A stretch of DNA of 64,000 bases from Aegilops tauschii subsp. strangulata (GCF_002575655.3 NC_053040.3:460894780-460958779), one strand, 5' to 3'. Counted from the stretch's first letter, positions 23,051-35,104 are shown. Numbers and translations: made by a program. The notes: generated by a model not told the origin, from the sequence alone.

Positions 23051-24403
23051 ATGGATCTACTTAAAGTGTTCTACTTGGATCATCTTCGATCCTTATGCGC
23101 TCGTGCTGAAACCCCAACTAGCCTAGCTGATGGGAAATCCTTAGATGAGCATGCTCATTTTGTGCGTCATCATTTGTCTGAAAAAGGGAAGCTCTTATGG
23201 TATTATATAAATAGTTTGCTATGCTATGCTTGGAATCTTTGTGAAATTTGTGATTTTACTTGTTGCTCTAAGAACCCTAAAAAACACTTTCCCTACCTAT
23301 GTGAGTTCAATGATAATGAAATATTATCTTCTTATGCAAAGGGTGTTTATAGCTACTATGATATCGAACAAATTGAAGAATTTGTCGTTTTTAAGGGTGC
23401 TCATGAAGTTGCTTCTTTGATTGAAAAGTATGATTTTACTCTCAACAAATCTGAAAATTCCGTCATACTTAAATATTGCAATGAAAACTTTGCTCATAAT
23501 GTCTATGTCCAAGAATTTATTGAACGAATGACCGTTGCTTTGGAAGAAAATAATGATATGCATGAATCTATAGATAATGATGATTCCGATGATTTGGTTG
23601 AAATATCCCTTGATGAACATGATGCTTACTATTCTTGTGGCCATGATGCCAATATTTATGAAGACAAATTTGATATAGTTCCTTATGTTAAAAATGAGAT
23701 CGTTGCTATTGCACTCATGCTTGATAGTTCCCTCGATGAAAAGCATGATTTCAATGATTTTACTATAAATTCTCTTGATGTCAATTGTGCTAATAATATG
23801 CAAAACCCTAAGCTTGGGGATGCTAGTTTTGTTATGTCTACTACTTGTTGCAATGAGCATGATTGGGGTGATTCTTCTTATGATCTTGAAAATTTATTTA
23901 ATCCCCATGATGAATATGAGATTGATAATATTGTTTGCAATAATATTGAAAGTGGGTTTGGAAGAGTGTCAACTTTAGATCCCACATATTTGGAGAATAT
24001 TCAATCTTATGAAATTTTTGATAAAAGTGGGTTTGGAGAGGTCATGACTTTAGTTAATGTTAATCCCACTATTTCGGAAGAGTGTCAACTTTGCATGCAT
24101 GTGGATCGTGTTGAAAATATTTTATGTGATAGTTATTTTGTTGAATTTGCTTATGATCCCACATGTAATTATTATGAGAGAGGAAAATATGGTCGTAGAA
24201 ATTTTCATGATAATAAATTACCTCTCGTTATGTTGAGATTGCTATTGTTTCTTTCCGCTTCCTTGCATATGCTAGTTTTTGCATGCTATGATAATTTGTT
24301 TGCCTATAAGATGCCTATGCATAGGAAGTATGTTAGACTTAGATGTGTTTGTCGCATGTTTCATGATGCTCTCTTTGCGCTTCAATTCTTATCTTTGATG
24401 TGA
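23051..24403 (+). CDS. Unknown 450-residue protein encoded by NA2
   Basis: Single uninterrupted frame; ATG at 23051 follows the primer site by about 220 bp. I do not recognise any domain. The N-terminal third is Leu/Cys-rich (two CC pairs near residues 70-75). The middle is very acidic with many Asp, Glu, Asn and His. Residues about 390-412 are hydrophobic enough for a membrane segment. A basic stretch and a final ALFALQFLSLM follow. The last roughly 110 residues are homologous to the ORFs in NA1 and NA3. Codons include the 13-mer of the polypurine tract at 23810-23822 (encoding KLGD). It occupies the gag position but lacks a zinc knuckle and capsid motifs. Function and expression are unknown. 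Confidence 0.7.
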   Translation: MDLLKVFYLDHLRSLCARAETPTSLADGKSLDEHAHFVRHHLSEKGKLLWYYINSLLCYAWNLCEICDFTCCSKNPKKHFPYLCEFNDNEILSSYAKGVYSYYDIEQIEEFVVFKGAHEVASLIEKYDFTLNKSENSVILKYCNENFAHNVYVQEFIERMTVALEENNDMHESIDNDDSDDLVEISLDEHDAYYSCGHDANIYEDKFDIVPYVKNEIVAIALMLDSSLDEKHDFNDFTINSLDVNCANNMQNPKLGDASFVMSTTCCNEHDWGDSSYDLENLFNPHDEYEIDNIVCNNIESGFGRVSTLDPTYLENIQSYEIFDKSGFGEVMTLVNVNPTISEECQLCMHVDRVENILCDSYFVEFAYDPTCNYYERGKYGRRNFHDNKLPLVMLRLLLFLSASLHMLVFACYDNLFAYKMPMHRKYVRLRCVCRMFHDALFALQFLSLM

Positions 24404-25070
24404 GCATCGTTAAAATTATCAATGCCTAGCTAGGGGCGTTAAACGATAGCGCTTGTTGGGAGGCAATCCAGTTTTAGTTTTAGTTTTTTGCTTTTCGCTT
24501 ATGTTTAGGAATAAATCTTTGATCTAGCCTCTGGTTAGATGTGTTTTTATGTTTTAATTAGTGTTTGTGCCAAGTTAAACCTATAGGATCTTCTTGGATG
24601 ATAGTTATTTGATCTTGCTGTAAGTTCCAGAAACTTTCTGTTCACGAAAACAATTGTTAAAAATCACCAGAACGTGATAAAATATTGATTCCAATTGCTG
24701 CTGATCAATAAAAAAATTCTAGGTCGTCCTATTTTGACTGAATTTTTGGAGTTCCAGAAGTTTGCGTTAGTTACAGATTACTACAGACTGTTCTGTTTTT
24801 GACAGATTCTGTTTTTCATGTGTTGTTTGCTTATTTTGATGAATCTATGGCTAGTAAAATAGTTTATAAACCATAGAGAAGTTGGAATACAGTAGGTTTA
24901 ACACCAATATAAATAAAGAATGAGTTCATTACAGTACCTTGAAGTGGTCTTTTGTTTTCTTTCGCTAACAGAGCTCACGAGATTTTCTATTAAGTTTTGT
25001 GTTGTGAAGTTTTCAAGTTTTGGGTGAAAGATTTGATGGATTATGGAACAAGGAGTGGCAAGAGCCTAAG

Positions 25071-25152
25071 CTTGGGGATGCCCATGGCACCCCCAAGATA
25101 ATATAAGGACACCTAAAATCCAAAGCTTGGGGATGCCCCAGAAGGCATCCCC
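25071..25152 (+). other. NA2 hairpin pair
   Basis: First hairpin: CTTGGGG 25071-25077, TGCC 25079-25082, GGCA 25086-25089, CCCCAAG 25091-25097 (11 pairs with small bulges). Second: GGGGATGCC 25129-25137 with GGCATCCCC 25144-25152 (9 perfect pairs, 6-base loop). Confidence 0.75.
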
Positions 25153-25330
25153 TCTTTCGTCTACTTCCATCGGTAACTTTACTTGGAGCTATATTTTTAT
25201 TCACCACATGATATGTGTTTTGCTTGGAGCGTCTTGTATGATTTGAGTCTTCATTTTTTAGTTTACCACAATCATCTTTGCTGTACACACCTTTTTAGAG
25301 AGACACACATGATTCGGAAATTATTAAAAT

Positions 25331-25469
25331 ACTCTATGTGCTTCACTTATATCTTTTGAGTTATATAGTTTTTGCTCTAGTACTTCACTTATATATTTTA
25401 GAGCACGGTGGTGGATTTGTTTTATAGAAACTATTATTCTCTCATGCTTCACTTAGATTATTTTGAGAG
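25331..25469 (+). other. NA2 array of hairpins with a conserved loop (three units)
   Basis: ACTC 25331-25334/GAGT 25358-25361; TGCTCTA 25373-25379/TAGAGCA 25399-25405; CTCTCA 25439-25444/TGAGAG 25464-25469. Each loop contains a variant of CTTCACTTATAT. Confidence 0.7.
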
Positions 25470-27208
25470 TCTTAAACAGCATGGTAATTTCCTTAAATAA
25501 TCCTAATATGCTAGGTATTCAAGACTAGTAAAAACTTTCTTATGAGTGCATTGAATACTAAGAGAAGTTTGATACTTGATGATTGTTTTGAGACATGGAG
25601 GTAGTGATATCAAAGTTGTGCTAGTTGAGTAGTTGTGAATTTGAGAAATACTTGTGTTGAAGCTTGCAAGGCCCGTAGCATGCACGTATGGTAAACATTA
25701 TGTAACAAATTTGAAACACGAGGTGTTCTTTGAGTGTCCTCCTTATGAGTGGCGGTCGGGGACGAGCGATGGTCTTTTCCTACCAATCTATCCCCCTAGG
25801 AGCATGCGCGTAGTGCTTTGTTTTTGATGACTTGTAGATTTTTGCAATAAGTATGTGAGTTCTTTATGACTAGTGTTGAGTCCATGGATTATATGCACTC
25901 TCACCTTTCCATCATTGCTAGCCTCTTCAGTACCGTGCATTGCCCTTTCTCACATTGAGAGTTGGTGCAAACTTCGCCGGTGCATCCAAACCCCATGATA
26001 TGATACGCTCTTTCACACATAAACCTCCTTATATCTTCCTCAAAACAGCCACCATACCTACCTATTATGGCATTTCCATAGCCATTCCGAGATATATTGC
26101 CATGCAACTTTCCACCGTTCCGTTTATCATGACACGTTCATCATTTTCATATTGCTTTGCATGATCATGTAGTTGACATAGTATTTGTGGCAAAGCCACC
26201 GTTCATAATTCTTTCATACATGTGACTCTTGGTTCATTGCATATCCCGGTACACCGCCGGAGGCATTCATATAGAGTCATACTTTGTTCTAGTATCGAGT
26301 TGTAATCATTGAGTTGTAAATAAATAGAAGTGTGATGATCATCATTTTCTAGAGCATTGTCCCAAGTGAGGAATAAAAAAAGAGAAAGGCCATAGAAAAA
26401 AGAAGGCCCAAAAAAATGAGGGGAAAAGAGAGAAGGGACAATGCTACTATCCTTTTTCCACACTTGTGCTTCAAAATAGCACCATGATCTTCATGATAGA
26501 GAGTCTCTTGTTTTGTCACTTTCATATACTAGTGGGAATTTTTCATTATAGAACTTGGCTTGTATATTCCAACAATGGGCCTCCTCAAGTGCCCTAGGTC
26601 TTCGTGAGCAAGCAAGTTGGATGCACACCCACTTAGTTTCTTTTGTTGAGCTTTCATATATTTATAGCTCTAGTGCATCCGTTGCATGGCAATCCCTACT
26701 CCTTGCATTAACATCAGTCGATGGGCATCTCCATAGCTCATTGATTAGCCTCGTTGATGTGAGACTTTCTCCTTTTTTGTCTTCTCCACATAACCCCCAT
26801 CATTATCTATTCCACCTATAGTGCTATATCCATGGCTCACACTCATGTATTGCGTGAAAGTTGAAAAAAAATTGAGATTACTAAAGTATGAAACAATTGC
26901 TTGGCTTGTCATCGGGGTTGTGCATGATGAGAGCATTCTTGTGTGACGAAAATGGAGCATGACTAAACTATATGATTTTGTAGGGATGAACTTTCTTTGG
27001 CCATGTTATTTTGAGAGGACATAATTGCTTAGTTAGTATGCTTGAAGTATTATTATTTTTATGTCAATATTGAAATTTTATCTTGAATCTATTGGATCTG
27101 AATATTCATACCACAATTAAGAAGAATTACATTGAAATTATGCCAAGTAGCATTCCACATCAAAAATTCTGTTTTTATCATTTACCTACTCGAGGACGAG
27201 CAGGAATT

Positions 27209-27221
27209 AAGCTTGGGCATG
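27209..27221 (+). other. NA2 polypurine tract
   Basis: AAGCTTGGGCATG ends two bases before the 3' LTR. It differs by one base (C for G) from the tract in NA1, NA3 and NA4. Confidence 0.8.
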
Positions 27222-27223
27222 CT

Positions 27224-28684
27224 TGATACGTCTCCAACGTGCTGTTTTGGACATTATTGGGCTTTATTATACACTTTTATATTATTTTTGGGACTAACCT
27301 ATTAACTGGAGGCCCAGCCCAGAATTGTTGTTTTTTGCCTATTTCAGAGTTTCCTAGAAAAAGAATATCAAACGGAGTCCAAACGGAATGAAACCTTCGG
27401 GAACGTGATTTTCGGAACGAACGTGATCCAGAGGACTTGGACCCTACGTGAAGACATCAACCAGGAAGCCACGAGGTAGGGGGCGCGCCTACCCCCCTGG
27501 GCGCGCCCTCCACCCTCGTGGGCCCCCTGTTGCTCCACCGACGTACTCCTTCCTCCTATCTATACCTACGTACCCCCAAACTACCAGATACGGAGCCAAG
27601 AACCTAATTCCACCGCCGCAACCTTCTGTACCTGTGAGATCCCATCTTGGGGCCTGTTCCGGAGCTCCGCCGGAGGGGGCATCGATCACGGAGGGCTTCT
27701 ACGTCAACACCATAGCCTCTCCGATGATGTGTGAGTAGTTTACCTCAGACCTTCGGGTCCATAGTTATTAGCTAGATGGCTTCTTCTCTCTTTTTGGATC
27801 TCAATACAATGTTCTCCCCCTCTCTTGTGGAGATCTATTCGATGTAATCTTCTTTTGCAGTGTGTTTGTTGAGACCGATGAATTGTGGGCTTATGATCAA
27901 GTTTATCTATGAACAATATTTGAATCTTCTCTGAATTCTTTTATGTATGATTGGTTATCTTTGCAAGTCTCTTCGAATTATTAGTTTGGTTTGGCCTACT
28001 AGATTGATCTTTCTTGCAATGGGAGAAGTGCTTAGCTTTGGGTTCAATCTTGCGGTGTCCTTTCCCAGCAAGATGGCACGTATTGTATTGTTGCCATCGA
28101 GGATAACAAGATGGGGTTTATATCATATTGCATGAATTTATCCCTCTACATCATGTCATCTTGCTTAAAGCATTACTCTGTTCTTATGAACTTAATACTC
28201 TAGATGCATGCTGGATAGCGGTCGATGTGTGGAGTAGTAGTAGTAGATGCAGGCAGGAGTCGGTCTACTTGTCTCGGACGTGATGCCTATATACATGATC
28301 ATACCTAGATATTCTCATAACTATGCTCAATTCTGTCAATTGCTCAACAGTAATTTGTTCACCCACCGTAAATACTTATGCTCTTGAGAGAAGCCACTAG
28401 TGAAACCTATGGCCCCCGGGTCTATTTTCCATCATATTAATCTCCCGACAACAAGCTGTTTCCATTGCTTTTTGCTCTATCGTAAGTGACCGTGTAGGGA
28501 TTGACAACCCCTTATCGCATTGGTTGCGAGTATTTATTTGTTTGTGTAGGTGCGAGGGACTCGTGCGTGGCCTCCTACTGGATTGATACCTTGGTTCTCA
28601 AAAATTGAGGGAAATATTTACGCTACTTTGCTGCGTCACCTTTCCTCTTCAAGGGAAAACCAACGTAGTGCTCAAGAGGTAGCA
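27224..28684 (+). repeat. NA2 3' LTR (1461 bp), internally deleted
   Basis: It starts TGATACGTCTCCAACGT and then jumps about 38 bp relative to the 5' LTR. A second deletion of about 70 bp is near 28470. It ends ...GAGGTAGCA followed by CCAAG. Confidence 0.93.
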
Positions 28685-29127
28685 CCAAGTTCCGCCTCGA
28701 GACGGTGGAGCTCCATCCCGAAAGCCTTCTCCTTATTTTTTTCTAGGTAAAAATGACTTATACCAAAAGATGGGCACCGGAGGTGGGCCGAGGAGGGCAC
28801 AACCCACCAGGGCGCGCTTGGGCTCCTTGGCGCGCCCAGTGGGTTGTGCCCACCTGGTGGGCACCCTCTGGTGGTTATTTTCTCTAATATTTCTTATATA
28901 TTCCATAAAAAATCTCCGTGAAGTTTGAGCTTGTTTGGAGTTGTGCAGAATAGGTAGCCTGACGTAGCTTTTTCAGGTCCAGATTTCCAGCTGCCGAAAT
29001 TCTCCCTCTTGGTGTGTTCCTTGCAAATTATGAGAGAAAAGGCATTAGAATTACTCCAAAAAGCATTATTATGGATAAAAACATTATAAATAACAGTAAG
29101 AAAACATGATGCAAAATGGACGTATCA
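28685..29127 (-). repeat. AthA 5' LTR, outer part
   Basis: It begins with the second CCAAG copy (28685-28689) and ends ...GGACGTATCA (minus strand TGATACGTCC, the LTR start). The next five bases, GAGAC, would be the element's target duplication. Confidence 0.88.
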
Positions 29128-29132
29128 GAGAC

Positions 29133-30160
29133 CGTTCCACCGACAGACATCCAACTAGTTTTGCATAACGGTGGCTGGCGGGTGTCTATTTCTCCTACTT
29201 TGTTGAGTCGAATTTGACTACGGCCGGTTTTTATTGAATGTTAAAACAGCAATCTTGATAAATCTCCGTTGTGGTTTTGATGCGTAGGTAAGAACGGTTC
29301 TTGCTAGAAGCCCGTAGCAGCCACGTAAAACTTGCAACAAAAAAGTAGAGGACGTCTAACTTGTTTTTGCAGAGCATGTTGTGATGTCATATGGTCAAGA
29401 CATGATGTGATATACGTTGATGTATGAGATGATCATGTTTTGTAAAAGTTATCGGCAACTGGTAGGAGCGTTATGGTTGTCGCTTTATTGTATGAAATGC
29501 AAACGCCATGTAATTGCTTTACTTTATCACTATGCGTTGGCGATAGTTGTAGAAGCAATAGTTGGCGAGACGACCACAACGCTACGATGGAGATCAAGGT
29601 GTCGAGCCGGTGACGATGGAGATCATGACGGTGCTTTGGAGATGGAGATCAAAGGCACAAGATGATGATGGCCATATCATGTCACATATTTTGATTGCAT
29701 GTGATTTTTATCTTTTATGCATCTTATTTTGCTTAGTATAGTGGTAGCATTATAAGATGATCCCTTACTAAAATTTCAAGGTATAAGTGTTCTCCCTGAG
29801 TATGCACCGTTGCGACAGCTCGTCGTGCCGAGACACCACGTGATGATCGGGTGTGATAAGCTCTACATTCACATACAATGGGTGCAAGATAGTTTTGCAC
29901 ATGCAGAATACTCAGGTTAAACTTGACGAGCCTAGCATGTACAAACATGGCCTCGGAACGCTGGAGACCGAAAGGTCGAACTTGAATCATATAGTAGATA
30001 TGATCAACATAGAGATGCTCACCATTGAAGACTACTCCATCTCACATTATGATCGGACATGGTTTAGTTAATTTGGATCACGTGAACATTTAGATGACTC
30101 GAGGGATGTCTATCTAAGTGGGAGTTCTTAAGTAATATGATTAATTGAACTTAATTTATC
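29133..30160 (+). other. Cop1 untranslated leader (no gene)
   Basis: Homologous over its length to the Cop2 leader on the opposite strand, including the GGCGGGTGTCT and TAAGAACGGTTCTTGCTA stretches. Short frames such as 29417-29665 are not supported as genes. Confidence 0.8.
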
Positions 30161-31491
30161 ATGAACTTAGTCCTGATAGTTTTTGCCGTAGCGATGCTTA
30201 AGTATGTCCAAATCGTGTTAGCAATTGCCGCATTTCCTGATTATGAAATCTGGCAAATGGACGTCAAAACTGCATTCCTTAATGGATTTCTTAAAGAAGA
30301 GTTGTATATGATGCAACCAGAAGGTTTTGTTGATCCTAAAGGTGCTAACAAAGTGTGCAAGCTCCAGCGATCCATTTATGGACTGGTGCAAACATCTCGG
30401 AGTTGGAATATACGCTTTGATGAGGTGATCAAAGCATATGGTTTTATACAGACTTTTGGAGAAGCCTGTATTTACAAGAAAGTGAGTGGGATCTCTGTAG
30501 CATTTCTAATATTATATGTGGATGATATATTGTTGATTGGAAATGATATAGAATTTCTGGATACCATAAAAGGATACTTGAATAAGAGTTTTTCAATGGA
30601 AGACCTCGGTGAAGATATTGGGCATCAAGATCTATAGAGATAGATCAAGACGCTTAATTGGACTTTCACAAAGCACATACCTTGATAAAGTTTTGAAGAA
30701 GTTCAAAATGGATCAGTCAAAGAAAGGGTTCTTGCCTGTGTTACAAGGTGTGAAGTTGAGTCAGACTCAATGTCCGACCACCGCAGAAGATAGAGAGAAA
30801 ATGAAAGTCATTCCCTATACCTCAGCCATAGGTTCTATCATGTATACTATGTTGTGTACCAAACCTGATGTGTGCCTTGCTATAAGTCTAGCAGGGAGGT
30901 ACCAAAGTAATCCAGGAGTGGATCACTGGACAACGGTCAAGAACATCCCGAAGTACCTGAAAAGGACTAAGGATACGTTTGTTGTTTATGGAGGTGACAA
31001 AGAGCTCGTCGTAAATGGTTACATCGATGCTAGCTTTAACACTGATCCGGATGACTCTAAGTCACAAACCGAATACATATTTATATTGAATGGTGGAGCT
31101 GTCAGTTGGTGCAGTTCCAAGCAAAGCGTCGTGGCGGGATCTACGTGTGAAGCGGAGTACATAGCTGCTTCAGAAGCAGGGAATGAAGGAGTCTGGACGA
31201 AGGAGTTCATATCCGATCTAGCTGTAATACCTAGTGCAGCAGGGTCCAATGAAAATATTCTGTGCCAATACTGGAGCAATTGCCTTGGCGAAGGAATCCA
31301 GATTTCACAAAAGAACCAAACACATCAAGAGACGCTTCAACTCCATCCGTGATCAAGTCAAGGAGGGATACATGGAGATTTGCAAAATACATATGGATCT
31401 GAATGTGGCAGACCCATTGACTAAGCCTCTTCCACGAGAAAAACATGATCAGCACCAAGACTCCATGGGTGTTAGAATCATTACAATGTAA
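30161..31491 (+). pseudogene. Cop1 pol remnant: Copia RT and RNase H, frameshifted
   Basis: The three overlapping frames 30161-30637, 30609-31352 and 31234-31491 cover the RT core from WQMDVKTAFLNG through YVDDILLIGND, then RNase H with EAEYIAASEA and the final stretch before the polypurine tract. Two frameshifts (near 30615 and 31250) break it. The start of RT and everything upstream (gag, protease, integrase) are deleted. Closely similar to the Cop2 protein. Confidence 0.92.
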
Positions 31492-31524
31492 TCTAGATTA
31501 TTGACTCTAGTGCAAGTGGGAGAT

Positions 31525-33284
31525 TGAAGGAAATATGCCCTAGAGGCAATAATAAAGTTGTTATTTATATTTCCTTATATCATGATAAATGTTTATTATT
31601 CATGCTAGAATTGTATTAACCGGAAACTTGATACATGTGTGGATACATAGACAAAACACCGTGTCCCTAGTAAGCCTCTACTAGACTAGCTCGTTAATCA
31701 AAGATGGTTAAGTTCCCTAACCATAGACATGAGTTGTCATTTGATGAACCGGATCACATCATTAGGAGAATGATGTGATGGACAAGACCCCATCTGTTAG
31801 CTTAGCATAATGATTGTTAAGTTTTATTGCTATTGCTTTCTTCATGTCATATACATATTCCTTCGACTATGAGATTATGCAACTCCCGGATACCGGAGGA
31901 ATGCCTTGTGTGCTATCAAATGTCACAACGTAACTGGGTGATTATAAAGATGATCTAGAGGTATCTCTGAAGGTTTTTGTTGGGTTGGCATAGATCGAGA
32001 TTAGGATTTGTCACTCCGAGTATCGGAGAGGTATCTTTGGGCCCTCTCGGTAATGCACATCATAATAAGCCTTGCAAGCAATGTGACTAATGATTTAGTT
32101 GTGGGATGATGTATTATGGAACGAGTAAAGAGACTTGCCGGTAATGAGATTGAACTAGGTATGAAGATACCGACGATCGAATCTCGGGCAAGTAACATAC
32201 CAATGACAAAGGGAATTACATATGTTGTCATTGCGGTACGACCGATAAAGATCTTCGTAGAATATGTAGGAACCAATATGAGCATCCAGGTTCCGCCGTT
32301 GGTTATTGACCGGAGAGGTGTCTCGCTCATGTCTACATAGTTCTCGAACCCGTAGGGTTCGCACACTTAACGTTCGATGGCGATTTTGTATTATATGAGT
32401 TATGTGATTTGGTGACCGAATGTTGTCCGGAGTCCCAGATGAGATCACAGACATGACGAGGAGTCTCGAAATGGTCGAGAGGTAAAGATTCATATACAGG
32501 ATGATAGTATTCGGACACCGGAAGTGTTCCGGGGGTACCGGGTACATATCGGGTCAGCGGAAGGGGTTCCGGGAATCCCCCCGGCAACTACATGGGCCTA
32601 TTGGGCGAAGAAGGGGACAGACCATCCCCTAGGGGGCTGCTGCGCCCCATGTAGGCCAAAATAAGGGGGAAGGAAAGAGGAGAAGAGGGAAAGGAAGGGG
32701 AGGGATTCGGCCTCCCCCTTCGTTCTCTCCTCCCTCCTCCTTCCTTCCCTCTCCGGATGAATATGGAAGGGGGAGGCCGAATTGGGAGGCGCCCAAGTAG
32801 GATTCCTCCTACTTGGGGCACCCCCTTGGCTGCCTCTCCTCCCCTCCAACCTATATATATGAGGGGGGCATCGCTAGAACACACAACATTGATTCCTAGC
32901 CGTGTGCGGCGCCCCCCTCCATAGTTTACGCCTCCGGTCATACTCACATAGTGCTTAGGCGAAGCCCTGCGCAGATCACTTCACCATCACCGTCAACACG
33001 CCGTCGTGCTGACGGAACTCTCCCTCGACACTTTGCTGGATCAAGAGTTCGAGGGACGGCATCGAGCTGAACGTGTGCAGAACTCGGAGGTGCCGTACGT
33101 TCGGTGCTTGATCGGTCGGAACGAGAAGAAGTTCGACTACATCAACCGCGTTGTCAAACGCTTCCGCTTTCGGTCTACGAGGGTACATGGACACACTCTC
33201 CCCCTCTCATTTCTATGCATCTCCTAGATAGATCTTGCGTGAGCGTAGGAATTTTTTTGAAATTGCATGCTATGTTTCCCAGCA
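31525..33284 (+). repeat. Cop1 3' LTR (about 1760 bp)
   Basis: It starts TGAAGGAAATATGCCC just after GCAAGTGGGAGAT (polypurine tract, about 31512-31524). The end is taken at ...TTTCCCAGCA, by comparison with the Cop2 LTR end. TATA box TATATATA is at 32852-32859, in a purine/pyrimidine-rich promoter stretch. No gene. Confidence 0.88.
32852..32859 (+). promoter_or_regulatory. TATA box of Cop1 LTR
   Basis: TATATATA after CCCCTCCAACC, in the place matching the Cop2 TATA box. Confidence 0.6.
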
Positions 33285-33493
33285 TGGTAAACTACCCACG
33301 CATCATCGGAAGGACATTGATTTCCTGAAAAGCAAAAACATGTAGAAAACAACAACTGGCACTGGGCACTAAGTTAATAGGTTAGTCTCCAAAAATGATA
33401 TAAACTTGCTTGTAAATGAATACAAAACATCCAAGAGAGATACTATAATAGCATGGAATAATCAAAAATTATAGATACATTGGAGACATATCA
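33285..33493 (-). repeat. NA4 3' LTR fragment
   Basis: On the minus strand the LTR begins TGATATGTCTCCAATG at 33493. Similar to the first 200 bp of the NA1 and NA3 LTRs. It is cut at 33284 by Cop1; the rest lies left of the window. Confidence 0.85.
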
Positions 33494-33495
33494 AG

Positions 33496-33508
33496 CATCC
33501 CCAAGCTT
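33496..33508 (-). other. NA4 polypurine tract
   Basis: Minus strand AAGCTTGGGGATG, directly before the LTR. Confidence 0.85.
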
Positions 33509-35104
33509 AATTCTTGCGCGTCCCCCAGTAGGTAAATGATAAAAACCAAATTTTTTATGTTGAATGATTCCTATCATATTCATCATATAATCTTTCTCTT
33601 TTGTTGCATGGACATTAGAGTTTGAGTGATTCAAAGCACTAGTCTATATTTTGACATGAAAACATCAATACTCAAGCATATCAACAAGCAACCATGTCTT
33701 TCAAAATATCAACGCTAAAGAAAGCTATCCCTAGCCCATTATGCTCGATCATTGATCCAACAATTAAGCACACTCAAACATTAGCTACACCCAATGCACA
33801 AGCATGACAATAGAGTTGCGTAGTTGGTGCTTTATAAGAGAAGATGGAGACTCAAAATAAAAATAAAAATTACATAAAAGTAAATAGATAGGCCCTTAGC
33901 AGAGGAAAGCAGAGATTTATAGAGGTGCCAGAGCTCAAAGCTCAAATTGAGAGATAAAATATTATTTTGAGAGGCATGCTTTTCCTGTCAATGCTACGGC
34001 CGAGAGTTCCCAACATCTTCCATGCTAGACGAATCATAGGCGGTTCCCGAATAGAAAATAAAATGTATTTCTTTTCCAGCTTTCTTTTCACAAGCCATGG
34101 CTAGCCATATCCACGGGTGTCTTCCATACCAACACTCTCCAAAGAATTTATTATTATCATATTATTTTTTTCATTTTGGGATTGTGCATCCCTATTACCT
34201 GCCACACTCTCATGCAATGACAAATGAATAAACACTCATCATGAGAATAACCCACCTAACATGGAAGATGTCGGCCACCCCCTGCCGCCACATGAGCGAT
34301 AAGAGCACACAAAACGGAAATTTATTTTAAATAATTAGAGTTGGCACATGCAAATTTACTTAGGACGACATGAAAATACCGCATATAGTTAGGTATGGTG
34401 GACTCATTTGGCACAACTTTGGGTTTAAGAGTTTGGATGCATAAGCAGTATTCCCGCTTAGTATAAATGAAGGCTAGCAAATAGGTTGAGAAGCGACCAA
34501 CCAAATAATGAAAACGGTCATAAACATGCATACACTGAATAATACACCAAAAGACGGATGTAACTTCGTTGCATAACTATTGACTTCCGTGCCTGCATAG
34601 GGAATCACAAACATTAACACCAATATTCTTACTAAATCATAATTATTCACCAACATCACTGACATATTATCATCTTCATATTGCAAAACTATTGTAAGGA
34701 ATCAAACTTATCACATCGCATGATCTTTATGAAAGTTGTTATTATATCCTTCTTGGATATTCATCATATTGGGACTAAATGCATATCTTGTGCAAATTAC
34801 CATTGCTATTATCAACTCTCAAAAAGATACAAGTGAAGCATGAGAGTGCAAATATTTCTTTAAAAATTTCAACTCTCAAAATAATATAAGTGGAGCATGA
34901 GAGTGCATTTCTTCAAAATATAGTCACCGCCATGATCAAAAAGATTTAAGTGAAGCACTAGAGCAACTGCCTTGCTAAAAAAAATGAAGCATAGAGAGCA
35001 TTCTAACAAATCATGATAAACATGTGACTCTCTCAAATAGGTGTGTCCAGCAAGGATTATTTTGACAAACTAAAAAGTAAAACAAGCAAAGACTCATATA
35101 ATAC
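33509..35104 (-). other. NA4 3' noncoding tract, left part (no gene)
   Basis: AT-rich with no supported gene. Loop hairpins are ACTCTCA 34815-34821/TGAGAGT 34841-34847 and ACTCTCA 34872-34878/TGAGAGT 34898-34904. A third loop copy near 34935-34965 has lost its stem. Confidence 0.75.
34815..34965 (-). other. NA4 array of hairpins with a conserved loop
   Basis: Two 7-bp stems (ACTCTCA/TGAGAGT) and one decayed unit. On the minus strand the loops read TGCTTCACTTGTATCTTTT and TGCTCCACTTATATTATTT. Confidence 0.7.

Larger units (their letters stand above)
24404..27208 (+). other. NA2 3' noncoding tract (no gene)
   Basis: AT-rich, with no supported coding region. It holds the post-ORF hairpin AATGCC/GGCGTT (24421-24440), the hairpin pair (25071-25152) and three loop hairpins (25331-25469). 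Short frames at 25901-26821 show no coding signs. Confidence 0.75.
21225..28684 (+). mobile_element. NA2: non-autonomous Athila-like LTR element with an intact unknown ORF
   Basis: LTRs are 21225-22804 and 27224-28684, flanked by CCAAG at 21220-21224 and 28685-28689. A tRNA-Asp primer site is at 22816-22833. The interior of about 4.4 kb has one 450-codon ORF where gag normally starts, then AT-rich noncoding DNA with a hairpin pair, loop hairpins and a polypurine tract. No protease, RT or integrase is present. It is inserted in the 5' LTR of AthA. Confidence 0.95.
9724..29127 (-). mobile_element. AthA: Athila-clade Gypsy retrotransposon, minus strand, split by Tek1, NA1 and NA2
   Basis: Read on the minus strand from 29127 leftward: 5' LTR (split by NA2), tRNA-Asp primer site, gag, protease, RT and RNase H (split by NA1), then Tek1 at 9723. 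Integrase and the 3' LTR must lie left of the window. The RT motif FMDDFSVYG and the TGGCGCCGTTGC primer site are typical of the Athila clade. The right end ...GGACGTATCA is followed by GAGAC (29128-29132), the expected target duplication, inside the Copia leader of Cop1. The coding region carries several frameshifts and stops, so this is an old copy. Confidence 0.9.
29128..33284 (+). mobile_element. Cop1: Angela/BARE-like Copia element, internally deleted, 5' end outside the window
   Basis: The visible part comprises untranslated leader (from 29128, where AthA cut it), RT-RNase H remnants (30161-31491), polypurine tract and 3' LTR (31525-33284). The leader aligns with the minus strand of the Cop2 leader (62767-63900). 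Gag, protease and integrase (about 2.7 kb) are missing between about 30175 and 30190. The 5' LTR must lie left of the window beyond AthA. Cop1 sits inside the 3' LTR of NA4. Confidence 0.9.

Noticed and set aside
22669..23126. Small frames of 100-126 codons between the NA2 LTR and its ORF
   Set aside because: They span the LTR end, primer binding site and leader in other phases than the 450-codon ORF.
24200..24403. Env-like protein based on the hydrophobic segment of the NA2 ORF
   Set aside because: Only one membrane-like span, no signal peptide, and position at the gag end rather than between pol and the 3' LTR where Athila env-like ORFs lie.
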